Assembly: GCF_003254565.1 (NCBI RefSeq)
Contig: NZ_QJRI01000178.1
Coordinates: 1 to 64,000, forward strand
Length of the DNA: 64,000 bases
From: Flavobacterium nitrogenifigens
GTDB taxonomy: Bacteria > Bacteroidota > Bacteroidia > Flavobacteriales > Flavobacteriaceae
Reading direction: 5' to 3'
Part shown: positions 16,425-26,715 of the stretch, piece by piece
Layout: every line of letters starts with the position of its first letter
How positions within the stretch are numbered: position 1 is the first letter of the stretch
Translations under genes and position numbers: made by a program
Notes under the pieces: model-generated
What the model saw: only the letters and a program-made list of their open reading frames with translations
The model's database searches: none
What the model was told of the DNA's origin: nothing

Positions 16425-17819
16425 ATGCAATTAAGCAACGAAGAAGAAGATTATAACCTATCCCTATCCAAATTTGAGTCGATGTTAAAAACTAACAAAG
16501 TACTCTTTTTTGATTCTGAAGAATTCGAAGAAATAATTCTTCATTATTTAGACATAGGTAAGGCTAATTTAGCAAAAAAGGCCTTAAAACTTGCATTAGA
16601 CCAGCATCCAAAATCTACAGGCTTAAAATTAGTACAAGTAGAAATGCTAGTTTATGATGACAAACTCGAGATCGCTGAAAAGCTTTTGAATGAGTTATAC
16701 GCAATTGAACCTAACAACGAGGAAATCTACATCCAGAAAGCCAATATCTGTTCCAAAAGAGATCAGCACGAAAAAGCAGTTGAACTGTTAAAAATCGCGC
16801 TTCAATACACTGATGATTATGCTGATGTGTACAATTTAATTGGCATGGAATATCTTTTTATGGATAATCTCGAGCTGGCAAAGGAGAGTTTTATCAAATG
16901 TCTTGAAGAAGACTTAGAAGATCAATCTGCTCTCTATAACGTAGTATATTGTTTTGAATTTTTAGATCAGAACCAAGAAGCTATTGTATATCTTAACGAA
17001 TATATCGACAGAAATCCGTACAGTGAAATTGCGTGGCATCAGCTTGGACGTCTACATTATGGCGTAAAAGAGTATGAAAATGCTATTCGCGCATTTGATT
17101 ATGCAACGCTGATTGATGATGAATTTTTAGGAGCTTTCATGGAAAAAGCAAAAGCGTATGAGCGCCTAAAAAAATACAATGAAGCAATTGAAAGCTATAA
17201 CAGAACCATCGAATTGGACGATGCAACTTCTTATGCATTGCTTCGAATTGGAAAATGTTATGAAAAACTTGGAAATTTAGCGAAAGCAATTCAATATTAT
17301 AACCAAACTGTTCATGAAGATCCGCTTTTAGACAAAGGCTGGATTGCCATAACAGATTTTCACCTTCGCCAGAAAAACTATCAGAAAGCATTATTCTTTG
17401 TCAATAAAGCATTGGCAATCGATAATCAGAATCGTTTGTACTGGAAAAGATATGCTACAATCAACAAACAGATGAATTTCTTTGAAGAAGCCGAATTTGG
17501 TTTTAGAAAAGCGGTTGAGTTTGGAGATTATGCATTAGACACTTGGTTATTCTGGGTTGACATTCTTCAATTTTTAGGAGAATTTGAAACGGCTATACAA
17601 ACTTTATTACAGGCTACAGAATATTTCCCTGAAGAAAATGAAATCGAATATCGTTTGGCAGGATTATATTTTATGATTCAAGACAACACTAAAGCTAAAT
17701 TTCACTTAAGCAATGGTTTACGCCTTAACTTTGACAACTATATTCTAATCGAAGATTTGTTTCCTGTGGTTTGGGCAAAAAAAACAGTAAAAAATTATAT
17801 AGAAAAACATCGTAAATAA
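16425..17819 (+). CDS. Tetratricopeptide repeat protein
   Basis: This 464-residue protein is built of about ten TPR units, for example WHQLGRLHYGVKEYENAIRAFDYATLIDD and LLRIGKCYEKLGNLAKAIQYYNQTVHEDP-type helices between residues 75 and 400. It has no signal peptide, so it probably acts in the cytoplasm as a protein-protein scaffold. It ends two bases before aroE, so the two genes are very likely translated from one message. The specific partner is unknown. Confidence 0.9.
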   Translation: MQLSNEEEDYNLSLSKFESMLKTNKVLFFDSEEFEEIILHYLDIGKANLAKKALKLALDQHPKSTGLKLVQVEMLVYDDKLEIAEKLLNELYAIEPNNEEIYIQKANICSKRDQHEKAVELLKIALQYTDDYADVYNLIGMEYLFMDNLELAKESFIKCLEEDLEDQSALYNVVYCFEFLDQNQEAIVYLNEYIDRNPYSEIAWHQLGRLHYGVKEYENAIRAFDYATLIDDEFLGAFMEKAKAYERLKKYNEAIESYNRTIELDDATSYALLRIGKCYEKLGNLAKAIQYYNQTVHEDPLLDKGWIAITDFHLRQKNYQKALFFVNKALAIDNQNRLYWKRYATINKQMNFFEEAEFGFRKAVEFGDYALDTWLFWVDILQFLGEFETAIQTLLQATEYFPEENEIEYRLAGLYFMIQDNTKAKFHLSNGLRLNFDNYILIEDLFPVVWAKKTVKNYIEKHRK

Positions 17820-17821
17820 GA

Positions 17822-18574
17822 ATGGTTGATATTTTATTAAGAAGACGTTTTGGATTATTAGGACGCAACATAAGCTACTCTTTTTCAAAAGGTTATTTTA
17901 CAGAAAAATTTAATAATGAAGTTTTTGCTGGCAACAGCTATGAGAATTTTGACATTTCTGAGATTAATTACTTCACAGAATTAATTAAAAACAATCCTGA
18001 TTTAAAGGGTTTAAATGTTACCATTCCGTACAAAGAACAAGTTATTCCTTTCTTAGATAAATTATCAAAAAAAGCCGCTCTAATTGGCGCTGTCAATACA
18101 ATTAAATTTACTAAAAGCGGTAAATTAAAAGGCTATAACACCGATTATTACGGATTCAAAAAGTCTTTAAAACCATTATTAGAGCCTCATCATAAAAAAG
18201 CCCTTATTTTAGGAACCGGAGGCGCTTCTAAAGGTGTTGCTTTTGCTTTGGACGAATTGGATATTCCGTACACTTTTGTTTCTAGAGAAGCAAAGGAAAA
18301 CATTATTGATTATGATTTGATTAATGCAACTACTTTTGATAATTTTCAAATTATAATTAATTGCACGCCAGTTGGAACAAGTCCGAATATTGAAGCTTGT
18401 CCAAATTTACCTTATGAATTCTTTACCGAAAAACATATTGCATACGATTTAATCTATAATCCTGCAGAAACCACTTTCTTGCGAAAAGCGAAAGAAAAAG
18501 GTGCTGTTATTAAAAACGGACATGATATGCTTATTTTTCAAGCCGAAAAAGCTTGGAAAATCTGGAACAAATAA
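17822..18574 (+). CDS. aroE: Shikimate dehydrogenase
   Basis: AroE reduces 3-dehydroshikimate to shikimate with NADPH in the aromatic amino-acid pathway. The 250-residue protein shows NVTIPYKEQV with catalytic Lys71, GYNTDYYG with Asp108, and the nucleotide-binding LILGTGGASKGVAFAL (about 128-143), followed by INCTPVG. The first in-frame ATG gives an N-terminal extension of about seven residues before FGLLGRNISYSFS. It is coupled to the TPR gene. Confidence 0.95.
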   Translation: MVDILLRRRFGLLGRNISYSFSKGYFTEKFNNEVFAGNSYENFDISEINYFTELIKNNPDLKGLNVTIPYKEQVIPFLDKLSKKAALIGAVNTIKFTKSGKLKGYNTDYYGFKKSLKPLLEPHHKKALILGTGGASKGVAFALDELDIPYTFVSREAKENIIDYDLINATTFDNFQIIINCTPVGTSPNIEACPNLPYEFFTEKHIAYDLIYNPAETTFLRKAKEKGAVIKNGHDMLIFQAEKAWKIWNK

Positions 18575-18630
18575 AAAATTAAAATGTTAAAGTAATTTTC
18601 GTAAATTAGTCTACTCATTTGCAGACATTT

Positions 18631-19383
18631 ATGAAAAAACAACTACTTTACTTTAGCATTTTTTTTCTTATTACATTTCTTGCAACAGCACAAGATGAAG
18701 ATATAGACAGAAGCAATAGTCCCTTTGCTGAACCTCGATATCATTATTTTCTACAGACTATTCTCCTGTACAATGAATACTTAGATACTAAAAATGGCTC
18801 GTATAATACTACAAATTTGCGTGTTTTACAGCCAATTGGCAATAAAGCCTGGAATCTGAGATTTGATTTGCCTTTAATTTCAACCAATTCCAATTCTATC
18901 AATCAAACTGGACTTGGTGATGTTGGTGCTGGACTTAGTTTTATCCCTTATTTTAAAAAAACCAGCGGTATTGGTCTTAGAACCCGCGTTATCTCAAATT
19001 CTGCTGCAGACCCAAGTTTTGGTACAGGAAAATGGGTAGTAATTCCAGCTGGTATCTTTGCAAAATACTTCAATAAAAAGAAATTTTTATGGCTTGCGAC
19101 TGTTGAACATTCCCAGAGTTTTGCAGGATCAAGCAATCGAAGCGATGTAAGCGTGACATTGCTAGAAAACAACTTATTATGGTTTTTTGGTAAAAATTGG
19201 ATTGCTACCGATGTAGGTTTTAGATATAATTATGTTTTAGATGGCTTTCAGAATAATGCTTTTATGGAATTTGGACGAAAAATCACTCCAACAAATTTAT
19301 TTTATGTACACCCTAGCGTGGCTTTTGGCGGAGAAAAATCATATAATTTCGGAATGGAAGTAGGACTGTTGGTTTTGTTTTGA
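18631..19383 (+). CDS. Secreted beta-barrel-like protein of unknown function
   Basis: From the ATG at 18631 this is a 250-residue protein with a signal peptide (KKQLLYFSIFFLITFLATAQ) and then alternating hydrophobic strands ending in an aromatic-rich segment (NFGMEVGLLVLF), as expected for an outer-membrane barrel that ends in Phe. Internal patterns such as WNLRFDLPLISTNSNS and GLRTRVISNSAADP suit amphipathic strands. A start at 18619 (TTG) would put four residues ahead of the signal. I do not recognise the specific family. Confidence 0.75.
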   Translation: MKKQLLYFSIFFLITFLATAQDEDIDRSNSPFAEPRYHYFLQTILLYNEYLDTKNGSYNTTNLRVLQPIGNKAWNLRFDLPLISTNSNSINQTGLGDVGAGLSFIPYFKKTSGIGLRTRVISNSAADPSFGTGKWVVIPAGIFAKYFNKKKFLWLATVEHSQSFAGSSNRSDVSVTLLENNLLWFFGKNWIATDVGFRYNYVLDGFQNNAFMEFGRKITPTNLFYVHPSVAFGGEKSYNFGMEVGLLVLF

Positions 19384-19632
19384 TTTAAAACTAACTATTG
19401 ATTCGGCTTCACTTTTTACGATTATTTTCTTTTTTCATTGAAAAATCGCAAAAAATATTATTTCTATCTTATCAATTAAAATGACAAAAATTAATATATC
19501 ATACTGCTAAATTGAATTAATCAATAAGAATTTCACCGTAAATTAGCGTATAAACAAAGGATTTATTTTGTATTTAGAAACACCTTTACTATCTTTCGCA
19601 CTGTTTAGAATAAAAACCTTATACATTTTAAG

Positions 19633-21612
19633 ATGTTAGAAGAAAAGAATGATAACCTGCATGAAGCAGACGGAAAAACTGGAATCGAACTAAATGATTC
19701 TATAGCAAATGATGCAATTGAAACCTCAGATTCTGAAACTCTGACCGAAAATTTGGTTCCAGAAACTGAAAATGAAGTAGCTAATCAAGGTGATGCTCAT
19801 CAAGAAGCATTAGATATTATTACCAATTCGAACGCTGCTGAAAGCGAAGACGAAACGCTAAAGGAGCGTCACGACATTCCTATGCAGGATTATAATACAT
19901 TCTCTCTAGATGCTCTTGTTGATGAACTTAAAAAACTGGTGAATATAGACAAGGTAATGTCTGTAAAAGATCATATCGAAGAAATCAAAAAAGCTTTTCT
20001 GTTACAATATCACCATCTTATAGAGGAGAAAAAAGAAGAATTTTTAGCTTCTAATCCGGATCCTAGCGAAGAGTTTGAATATCACCTTCCTCTAAAATCA
20101 AAATTCGACGAGTATTATAATGTTTTTAGAGAGAAAAGAAATGCTCATTTTAAACATTTACAGACTAATTTAAAAACCAATTTAGACAATCGTCTGGCTA
20201 TTGTTGAAGAATTAAAGGAATTAATTAATCCGCAAGAAAATATCAAAGACACTCTTAAACATTTTAATGAATTAAGAGAAAGATGGAAAAATGCAGGAGC
20301 TATTCCGAAAGACAAATACAATCATGTTTGGAATAATTACCATTTCCATGTAGAAAACTTCTACGATTATCTTCATTTAGACCGTGAGGCTAGAGATTTA
20401 GATTTTAAACATAACTTAGAATTAAAACAAAAAATTATAGCTCGCGTCGAAGAATTGGTAAACGATGCTGATGTGAGTAAATCTTTCCGTGAATTACAAG
20501 ATTTACATAGAATCTGGAAAGAAGAAATCGGACCTGTTTCTAAAGAACACCGTGACGCCATCTGGAATCAGTTTAGTGAACTGACTAAGAAAATACACGA
20601 TAAGAGAGAACTTTTATTTGAGAGCCAAAGAGCAAATGAGCAAAAAAATCTTGAAGCCAAAAAAGAAATTATTGCTAAAATTGAAGCTCTTGGAAGCGAA
20701 AAAGTAAACTCTCATTCACAATGGCTTGTTCAGATTCAAAAAGTAGAAGATCTAAGAAATGAGTTTTTTGCTGCTGGAAAAGTTCCTTCTGAAGTTAATG
20801 AAGAAACTTGGGCTGCTTTTAAAACTGCGGTAAGAAATTTTAATGCTTTCAAAAATTCGTTTTACAAAGACATTAAAAAAGATCAGAACGATAATTTAAA
20901 TAAGAAACTAGCTCTTGTTGCAAAAGCAAAAGAATTACAGGAAAGTACAGACTTTCAAGCTACAACTCCTGTGATGAAACAAATCCAGGAAGAATGGAAA
21001 CAAATTGGCCATGTTCCTAAAAAATATTCAGACAAAATCTGGAAAGAATTCAAGGATGCCTGCAACCATTATTTTGACAAATTAAAAGAGCATAAGTCTG
21101 AAGAAAACAGTGAAGAAGTAGCTGCTTTTGACAATAAAAAAGCTTATCTAGATGTTTTAAGAGCTTTCCAATTGACTGGAGATCACAAAACTGACTTAGA
21201 TGCCATAAAAGCACATATTGAAACTTGGAAAGGGTTTGGAAAAGTTCCTTTTTCTAGAAGACATATTGAAGGGAAATTCAATAAAATCTTAGATGCTCTT
21301 TTCGAAAAACTAAGCTTAAGCAAAAAAGAATCTGAAATGATGCGTTTTGCAAATCGTCTTGATTCTTTGTCTGACAGCAATGATACGCGTAAATTAGACA
21401 ATGAAAAGATCTTTATTATGCGTAAAATTGAAGAAGTACAAAATGAAATTTTCCAATTAGAAAACAACATTCAGTTCTTTACCAATACAAAAAATGCTAA
21501 AAAAGAGAATTCAATTGTTACAGAAGTACGCAAAAACATTGCTATCCACAAAGAAAGTCTTGACGTATGGAAAGATAAATTGAAGCAACTTCGAAACTTG
21601 GGACAAGAATAG
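19633..21612 (+). CDS. DUF349 repeat protein
   Basis: The 659-residue protein has an acidic disordered N-terminus (about 90 residues) and then at least five DUF349 units, recognisable by ERWKNAGAIPKDK, RIWKEEIGPVSKEHRD, EEWKQIGHVPKKYSDKIWKEFKDA and the last ETWKGFGKVPFSRRHIEGKF (starting near residue 529), followed by a coiled coil. DUF349 proteins are common in Bacteroidota; their role is not established. No signal peptide or membrane segment is seen. Confidence 0.92.
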   Translation: MLEEKNDNLHEADGKTGIELNDSIANDAIETSDSETLTENLVPETENEVANQGDAHQEALDIITNSNAAESEDETLKERHDIPMQDYNTFSLDALVDELKKLVNIDKVMSVKDHIEEIKKAFLLQYHHLIEEKKEEFLASNPDPSEEFEYHLPLKSKFDEYYNVFREKRNAHFKHLQTNLKTNLDNRLAIVEELKELINPQENIKDTLKHFNELRERWKNAGAIPKDKYNHVWNNYHFHVENFYDYLHLDREARDLDFKHNLELKQKIIARVEELVNDADVSKSFRELQDLHRIWKEEIGPVSKEHRDAIWNQFSELTKKIHDKRELLFESQRANEQKNLEAKKEIIAKIEALGSEKVNSHSQWLVQIQKVEDLRNEFFAAGKVPSEVNEETWAAFKTAVRNFNAFKNSFYKDIKKDQNDNLNKKLALVAKAKELQESTDFQATTPVMKQIQEEWKQIGHVPKKYSDKIWKEFKDACNHYFDKLKEHKSEENSEEVAAFDNKKAYLDVLRAFQLTGDHKTDLDAIKAHIETWKGFGKVPFSRRHIEGKFNKILDALFEKLSLSKKESEMMRFANRLDSLSDSNDTRKLDNEKIFIMRKIEEVQNEIFQLENNIQFFTNTKNAKKENSIVTEVRKNIAIHKESLDVWKDKLKQLRNLGQE

Positions 21613-21636
21613 ATACTAGAAATTCCAATTTTTTAA

Positions 21637-21682
21637 ATTCCAAATTCCAATTAAGCGTTGTTAATTGGAATTTGGAATTTTA
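21637..21682 (+). terminator. Long inverted repeat after the DUF349 gene
   Basis: AAATTCCAAATTCCAATTAA pairs with TTAATTGGAATTTGGAATTT around AGCGTTG, followed by Ts. A second hairpin with a long T-run lies at about 21699-21734, so the two may act as a double terminator. Confidence 0.7.
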
Positions 21683-21779
21683 TTTTTTATATAATTTAAA
21701 AAGATGCAATGACAATCATTGTGTCTTTTTTTTTAACCACAAAGTTCGTAAAGCTTTGTTTTACTATGATGATGCAAAA

Positions 21780-21811
21780 ACTTTATCAAAGTTTCAAACT
21801 TTGATAAAGTT
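21780..21811. repeat. Perfect inverted repeat ACTTTATCAAAGTTT
   Basis: ACTTTATCAAAGTTT pairs exactly with AAACTTTGATAAAGT around a single base. It belongs to the 413-base gap between the DUF349 and OsmC genes, which otherwise holds CTTTGCG-type repeats (21838-21885) and no gene I can support. Confidence 0.8.
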
Positions 21812-21953
21812 TTTAAAACCTCGAACAAACTTAAAAACTTTGCGTGCTTTGTGTAAACCCTTGCGCACTTTGCGGTTAAAACTCACCCCAACCCTAAACC
21901 CAAAACTTAACAATCTCATTAAATTTCATAAAATTATTTTGCAAAATATTGAT

Positions 21954-21961
21954 TATATTTG
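21954..21961 (+). promoter_or_regulatory. -7 box of the OsmC gene
   Basis: TATATTTG is an exact TAnnTTTG match 64 bases upstream of the OsmC start, with a TTTTG upstream at 21937-21941. Confidence 0.5.
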
Positions 21962-22025
21962 AGTTACCACTATTAACTGGCAACTAAGCAAATAACATTT
22001 AATACTAATTTTTAAATAAGAGAAT

Positions 22026-22445
22026 ATGAAATTTACAAGAAAAGCACACGCCAACTGGAAAGGAACCGGTATGGAAGGAAAAGGAACAATAAGTACACAA
22101 AGTACAACTTTAGATAATGCACAACTGTCTTTTAAAACAAGATTTGCTGACGGTGTTGGAACAAATCCTGAAGAATTGGTTGCTGCGGCTCATTCTGGCT
22201 GTTTTACAATGCAATTAAGCTTTTTACTTAACGAAGCTGGTTTTACCGCCGATGATTTAACTACAGAAGCCACAGTAACTTTTGAAGATGGAACAATCAC
22301 TTTAATACATTTGGACTTAAAAGGTAAAGTTCCAGCAATTTCTGCTGAACAATTTGCTGCAACAGCTGCCAAAGCAAAAGAAATCTGTCCGATTTCAAAA
22401 TTGCTAAATACAACTATCACTTTATCTGCTGAACTAATCGGTTAG
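22026..22445 (+). CDS. OsmC family peroxiredoxin-like protein
   Basis: The 139-residue protein has both cysteines of the OsmC/Ohr fold: one in LVAAAHSGCFTMQLSFLL (Cys59) and one in AKEICPISKLL (Cys121). OsmC proteins reduce organic hydroperoxides. The sequence is closer to OsmC (length, HSGCF) than to Ohr. It ends at a strong bidirectional terminator shared with the convergent TPR gene. Confidence 0.92.
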   Translation: MKFTRKAHANWKGTGMEGKGTISTQSTTLDNAQLSFKTRFADGVGTNPEELVAAAHSGCFTMQLSFLLNEAGFTADDLTTEATVTFEDGTITLIHLDLKGKVPAISAEQFAATAAKAKEICPISKLLNTTITLSAELIG

Positions 22446-22457
22446 AAGCATAAAAAA

Positions 22458-22487
22458 AACCATCCCGTCTAGACGGGATGGTTTTTT
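22458..22487. terminator. Bidirectional intrinsic terminator
   Basis: ACCATCCCGTC pairs perfectly with GACGGGATGGT around TA, with A and T tracts outside on both sides. It lies between the convergent OsmC and TPR genes. Confidence 0.93.
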
Positions 22488-22509
22488 CTTTATTTTAAAA
22501 AGCCAATAA

Positions 22510-23778
22510 TTACATTTTTGCTTTTAATGCTTTAGCCTCTGCAGTCATTTCAAGAGCGCTATAAACTCCTAATAATGTTTTAGAAACATCCTCGTTTTTA
22601 GGATCTAACTCGTTAGCTTTTTTAAGATAAGGGATAACTCCTTTAAAAACAGCCTCTCTTTGCGCTTTAAGAACATCGTAACGTTTCATATCTTTAGCAG
22701 AAGTTCCCAACTTGTTCATTTCGTCAATGATTGGTTTTTCAGCTTCTAATTTTAAAGCAGCAAGGTTTAAGTAAGCATTTGTATAATTAGGATTAATTTC
22801 AATTGCTTTTAAGTAATATTTCTCAGCATCAGCATTGTTTTTAGCTCCAGCACTAATTACCCCTAAATTGAACACTAAATCAGCATTGTTTGGATCTTTT
22901 TCCAAAGCCTCACCCACTAATTTTTTGTACATATCGAAGTCTTTAGTCTCCAAATACAAATTAGCTTCAGTTAAAATCAAAGAAGTATCATCTGGATTTG
23001 CTTTTCTAGCATCAGCGATTGCCTTTTTAGCATCTTCCGTACGTCCTTTTTGAACTAAAATTAATGCTAAATTTTTATAGATTTCACCTCTTTTAGAAGG
23101 AATAGCTTCAGTTTTAGGTTTATCATGAGTTCCTAATTTTACAGCTAAATCTCTTTCCTTAGCATTAGCAAAACTATCATCATTTCCAGAAGCTTTGTTT
23201 ACAGCAGTATACAAAGTTCCTTTTCCTGAATAATTTAGTTTTTTCAACTCTTCGTACATTGGCAATGCAAGATCATAATCTTGTGAATTTACAGCTGTAG
23301 AAGCTGCATAGTACAAGTTAATTGTGTCTTTTTTGTCCAATTCATACGCTTGGTACAATTTCTTTGCGCCATCAACATTTTTGTTTGCTTGTGTATCAGC
23401 AATTGCAGAATTAATTAATAATCCTTTAATGTTCGTGATTGACGCTGCAGCTTGCGTAGAATATTTCTGTTTTCCAGAAGTTTTTTCTACGTCAATTAAT
23501 TTTTTGTAGCTATCTGCAGCTGCCAATAAATTTTTACCTTCTTCAACTTTTTTGTTTGCAAGCTCAAGAAAAGCATTCCCTTGAACGAAATAGTATTGTG
23601 CTTGTTCTGTATCTTTAGCATTTGCAATTAAGCTCTCTGCATCTTTTAATTGCGTCAAAGCTCCTTGTGCGTCTCCACCTTTTAATGCTTTTTCAGCATT
23701 TTTAATTTGATCTTTTTGAGCAAACGTAGCTACAGAGATCAGTAATGCTGATGCAAGTATTACATATTTACTTTTCAT
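22510..23778 (-). CDS. Secreted tetratricopeptide repeat protein
   Basis: The 422-residue protein starts with a signal peptide (SKYVILASALLISVATFAQ) and then carries TPR units, clearest as NADLVFNLGVISAGAKNNADAEKYYLKAIEINPNYTNAY at about 300-338. It would sit in the periplasm or outer membrane as a binding scaffold. It follows gyrA on the same strand, 36 bases downstream of the gyrA stop, so the two are likely co-transcribed. The ligand is unknown. Confidence 0.88.
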   Translation of the reverse strand: MKSKYVILASALLISVATFAQKDQIKNAEKALKGGDAQGALTQLKDAESLIANAKDTEQAQYYFVQGNAFLELANKKVEEGKNLLAAADSYKKLIDVEKTSGKQKYSTQAAASITNIKGLLINSAIADTQANKNVDGAKKLYQAYELDKKDTINLYYAASTAVNSQDYDLALPMYEELKKLNYSGKGTLYTAVNKASGNDDSFANAKERDLAVKLGTHDKPKTEAIPSKRGEIYKNLALILVQKGRTEDAKKAIADARKANPDDTSLILTEANLYLETKDFDMYKKLVGEALEKDPNNADLVFNLGVISAGAKNNADAEKYYLKAIEINPNYTNAYLNLAALKLEAEKPIIDEMNKLGTSAKDMKRYDVLKAQREAVFKGVIPYLKKANELDPKNEDVSKTLLGVYSALEMTAEAKALKAKM

Positions 23779-23814
23779 AATGATATTTGTTTGTATTTAA
23801 TTTTTTGTTTTTAC

Positions 23815-26457
23815 TTATTCTTCAGATTCTTCATCATCTGTATCCGCATCGTCCTCGTCTTCTACTTCTTCATCATCAGAGTCATCGTCCTCTTCTGCAG
23901 TTCCGTCATCTTCAAGAACTTCCATATCAGGCTTAACTCTTTCGATTGCAGCGATTACATTTCCATCTTCATCTAACTCTACCTCTTCTGCATCATCTTT
24001 CATTACTGTTGTAACGGCAGCAATAGAATCTTTACCTTTAAGGTTAATCAATCTAACACCTTGAGTAGCACGTCCCATAACACGTAAATCTTCAATCGCC
24101 ATTCTGATAGTTAATCCAGATTTGTTGATAATCATTAAATCATCAGCATCTGTAACCGCATTAATAGAAATCAATTTACCAGTTTTCTCTGTGATGTTAA
24201 GCGTTTTAACCCCTTTACCTCCACGGTTTGTAATTCTATATACATCTTCTCCATCTTCGTCAACCAATTTAGTACGTTTTCCGTATCCATTTTCAGTTAC
24301 AACTAAAATCTGCGATTCTGTAATATCATTTTTATCCACTGTAACCATTCCGATTACCTCGTCTGTTTCGTCTTTTAAAGTAATTCCACGAACTCCAGAA
24401 GCTGTTCTTCCCATCGGACGTGTTTTAGTCTCCTCAAAACGTACTAACTTACCAGATTTAACCGCCATAATAATTTGGCTTTCTCCGTTTGTCAACTGAG
24501 CTCCAATTAACTCATCACCATCTTTAATTGTAATTGCGGCAACTCCATTTGCTCTTGGTTTAGAATATTTCTCTAAAGAAGTTTTCTTCACCTGTCCTTT
24601 TTTAGTTACCATTACAAGATTATGTGTATTGATATAATCTTTGTCTTTTAAGTCTTGTGTACAAATGAAAGCTTTTACTTTATCGTCGCTTTCAATATTT
24701 ACTAAGTTTTGAATTGCTCTACCTTTTGCTGTTTTGCTTCCTTCTGGAATTTCATAAACACGCATCCAGAAACATTTTCCTTTTTGGGTAAAGAACATCA
24801 TATACTGGTGGTTTGTTGCCACGAACATGTGCTCTAAGAAATCTTGATCTCTTGTTCCTGCACTCTTCTGTCCAACTCCACCTCTATTTTGTGTTTTATA
24901 CTCAGATAAGTTTGTACGTTTGATATAACCTGCATGCGAAATCGTAATTACTACACTTTCATCAGCAATTAAATCTTCAATACTTACATCACCTCCAGAA
25001 TATTCAATTTGAGAACGACGGTCATCTCCGTATTTATCACGAATTTCAGTAAGCTCTTCTTTAATCAAGTCGATTCTTAAATTAACATCTGCTAATAAAG
25101 CTTTTAAATGCTCAATTAACTTCATCAATTCGTCAAACTCAGCTCTTAATTTATCTTGCTCCAGACCTGTCAACTGACGTAAACGCATCTCAACAATTGC
25201 ACGAGCCTGAATATCTGACAATTTAAATCTTTCGATTAATTTTTCTCTTGCCTCGTCTGTGTTTTTAGACCCTCTAATTAACGCAATAACTTCGTCGATA
25301 TTATCAGAAGCAATGATTAACCCTTCTAAAATGTGAGCTCTTTCCTCAGCTTTACGCAATTCAAACTGCGTTCTTCTTACCACTACATCGTGACGGTGCT
25401 CAATAAAGTAGTGAATCATATCTTTTAGATTGAGCAATTGAGGACGTCCTTTTACTAATGCAATGTTATTTACACTAAAAGAAGATTGTAATTGAGTGTA
25501 TTTGTATAAAGTATTTAAAACTACATTTGGCGTAGCATCTCGTTTTAAAATATACACGATACGCATACCGCTTCTATCCGACTCGTCACGGATATTGGCA
25601 ATACCTTCGATTTTTTTCTCGTTAACCAAATCAGCCGTACGTTTGATCATTTCGGCTTTGTTAACTTGATATGGAATCTCAGTAACGATGATACACTCTC
25701 TTCCGTCAACTTCTTCAAAACCAACTTTAGCACGCATTACAATACGTCCTCTACCCGTTTTAAAAGCTTCGCGAACACCTTCATAACCATATATTACACC
25801 ACCAGTTGGAAAATCTGGCGCTTTAATATGTGTCATCAATTCGTCAACTTCAATATCATTATTATCTAAGTATGCTAAAGTACCGTTGATAACCTCAGTT
25901 AAATTGTGAGGCGGCATATTTGTCGCCATACCAACTGCAATACCGGTTGCTCCGTTTACTAATAAAGTAGGAACTTTTGTAGGCATTACTTTTGGTTCAT
26001 ATAATGTATCGTCAAAGTTCAATTGAAAATCAACTGTTTCTTTTTCGATATCTGCCATAATTTCTTCAGAAATTTTGCGCATTCTGGCCTCAGTATAACG
26101 CATTGCTGCAGGACTGTCACCATCGACAGAACCAAAGTTACCTTGTCCGTCAACTAATAAATAACGCATACTCCATTCCTGCGCCATACGCACCATTGCG
26201 TCATAAACAGAGGTATCACCGTGTGGGTGATACTTACCCAGAACCTCCCCTACAATTCTCGCAGACTTTTTGTGGGCAGATCTTGATGTTACACCTAAAT
26301 CATACATTCCGTAAAGAACTCTTCGATGCACTGGTTTCAAGCCATCTCTAACATCAGGAAGTGCTCTCGATACAATTACTGACATCGAATAATCGATGTA
26401 AGCTGACTTCATTTCATCCTCTATGTTAATAGGAATTAACTTTTCTCCTTCAGACAT
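23815..26457 (-). CDS. gyrA: DNA gyrase subunit A
   Basis: GyrA cuts and rejoins DNA in the A2B2 gyrase that introduces negative supercoils. The 880-residue chain has the catalytic Tyr121 in AAMRYTEARM and the quinolone-region sequence HPHGDTSVYD (77-86), where the residue equivalent to E. coli Ser83 is Thr82. The C-terminal propeller follows, with a GyrA-box-like GRATQGVRLINL. The last 55 residues are strongly acidic (runs of Asp/Glu). The tail is longer than in E. coli but is of the kind seen in Bacteroidota. Confidence 0.97.
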   Translation of the reverse strand: MSEGEKLIPINIEDEMKSAYIDYSMSVIVSRALPDVRDGLKPVHRRVLYGMYDLGVTSRSAHKKSARIVGEVLGKYHPHGDTSVYDAMVRMAQEWSMRYLLVDGQGNFGSVDGDSPAAMRYTEARMRKISEEIMADIEKETVDFQLNFDDTLYEPKVMPTKVPTLLVNGATGIAVGMATNMPPHNLTEVINGTLAYLDNNDIEVDELMTHIKAPDFPTGGVIYGYEGVREAFKTGRGRIVMRAKVGFEEVDGRECIIVTEIPYQVNKAEMIKRTADLVNEKKIEGIANIRDESDRSGMRIVYILKRDATPNVVLNTLYKYTQLQSSFSVNNIALVKGRPQLLNLKDMIHYFIEHRHDVVVRRTQFELRKAEERAHILEGLIIASDNIDEVIALIRGSKNTDEAREKLIERFKLSDIQARAIVEMRLRQLTGLEQDKLRAEFDELMKLIEHLKALLADVNLRIDLIKEELTEIRDKYGDDRRSQIEYSGGDVSIEDLIADESVVITISHAGYIKRTNLSEYKTQNRGGVGQKSAGTRDQDFLEHMFVATNHQYMMFFTQKGKCFWMRVYEIPEGSKTAKGRAIQNLVNIESDDKVKAFICTQDLKDKDYINTHNLVMVTKKGQVKKTSLEKYSKPRANGVAAITIKDGDELIGAQLTNGESQIIMAVKSGKLVRFEETKTRPMGRTASGVRGITLKDETDEVIGMVTVDKNDITESQILVVTENGYGKRTKLVDEDGEDVYRITNRGGKGVKTLNITEKTGKLISINAVTDADDLMIINKSGLTIRMAIEDLRVMGRATQGVRLINLKGKDSIAAVTTVMKDDAEEVELDEDGNVIAAIERVKPDMEVLEDDGTAEEDDDSDDEEVEDEDDADTDDEESEE

Positions 26458-26715
26458 AAGTTGTTATATTAAATAATTATATTAGTTTTCAAAGCGTGCC
26501 AAGATACGTTTTTTTAAAATTTTTTCAGCTATTTCCTTACACTTATTTAAATGATTTATTAACAACTTTATTTTGGCTTTTAGTTAATAAATTAAACGTT
26601 TTTTAACGCTTTTATTGTCTATTTTTTCGTCTATTAGCTGACAGGAGATTTCGAAGGGTACGGTTTTTGTTTTTAAAACTGTAATTCACTAAATTTACAA
26701 TACCAATTATATATT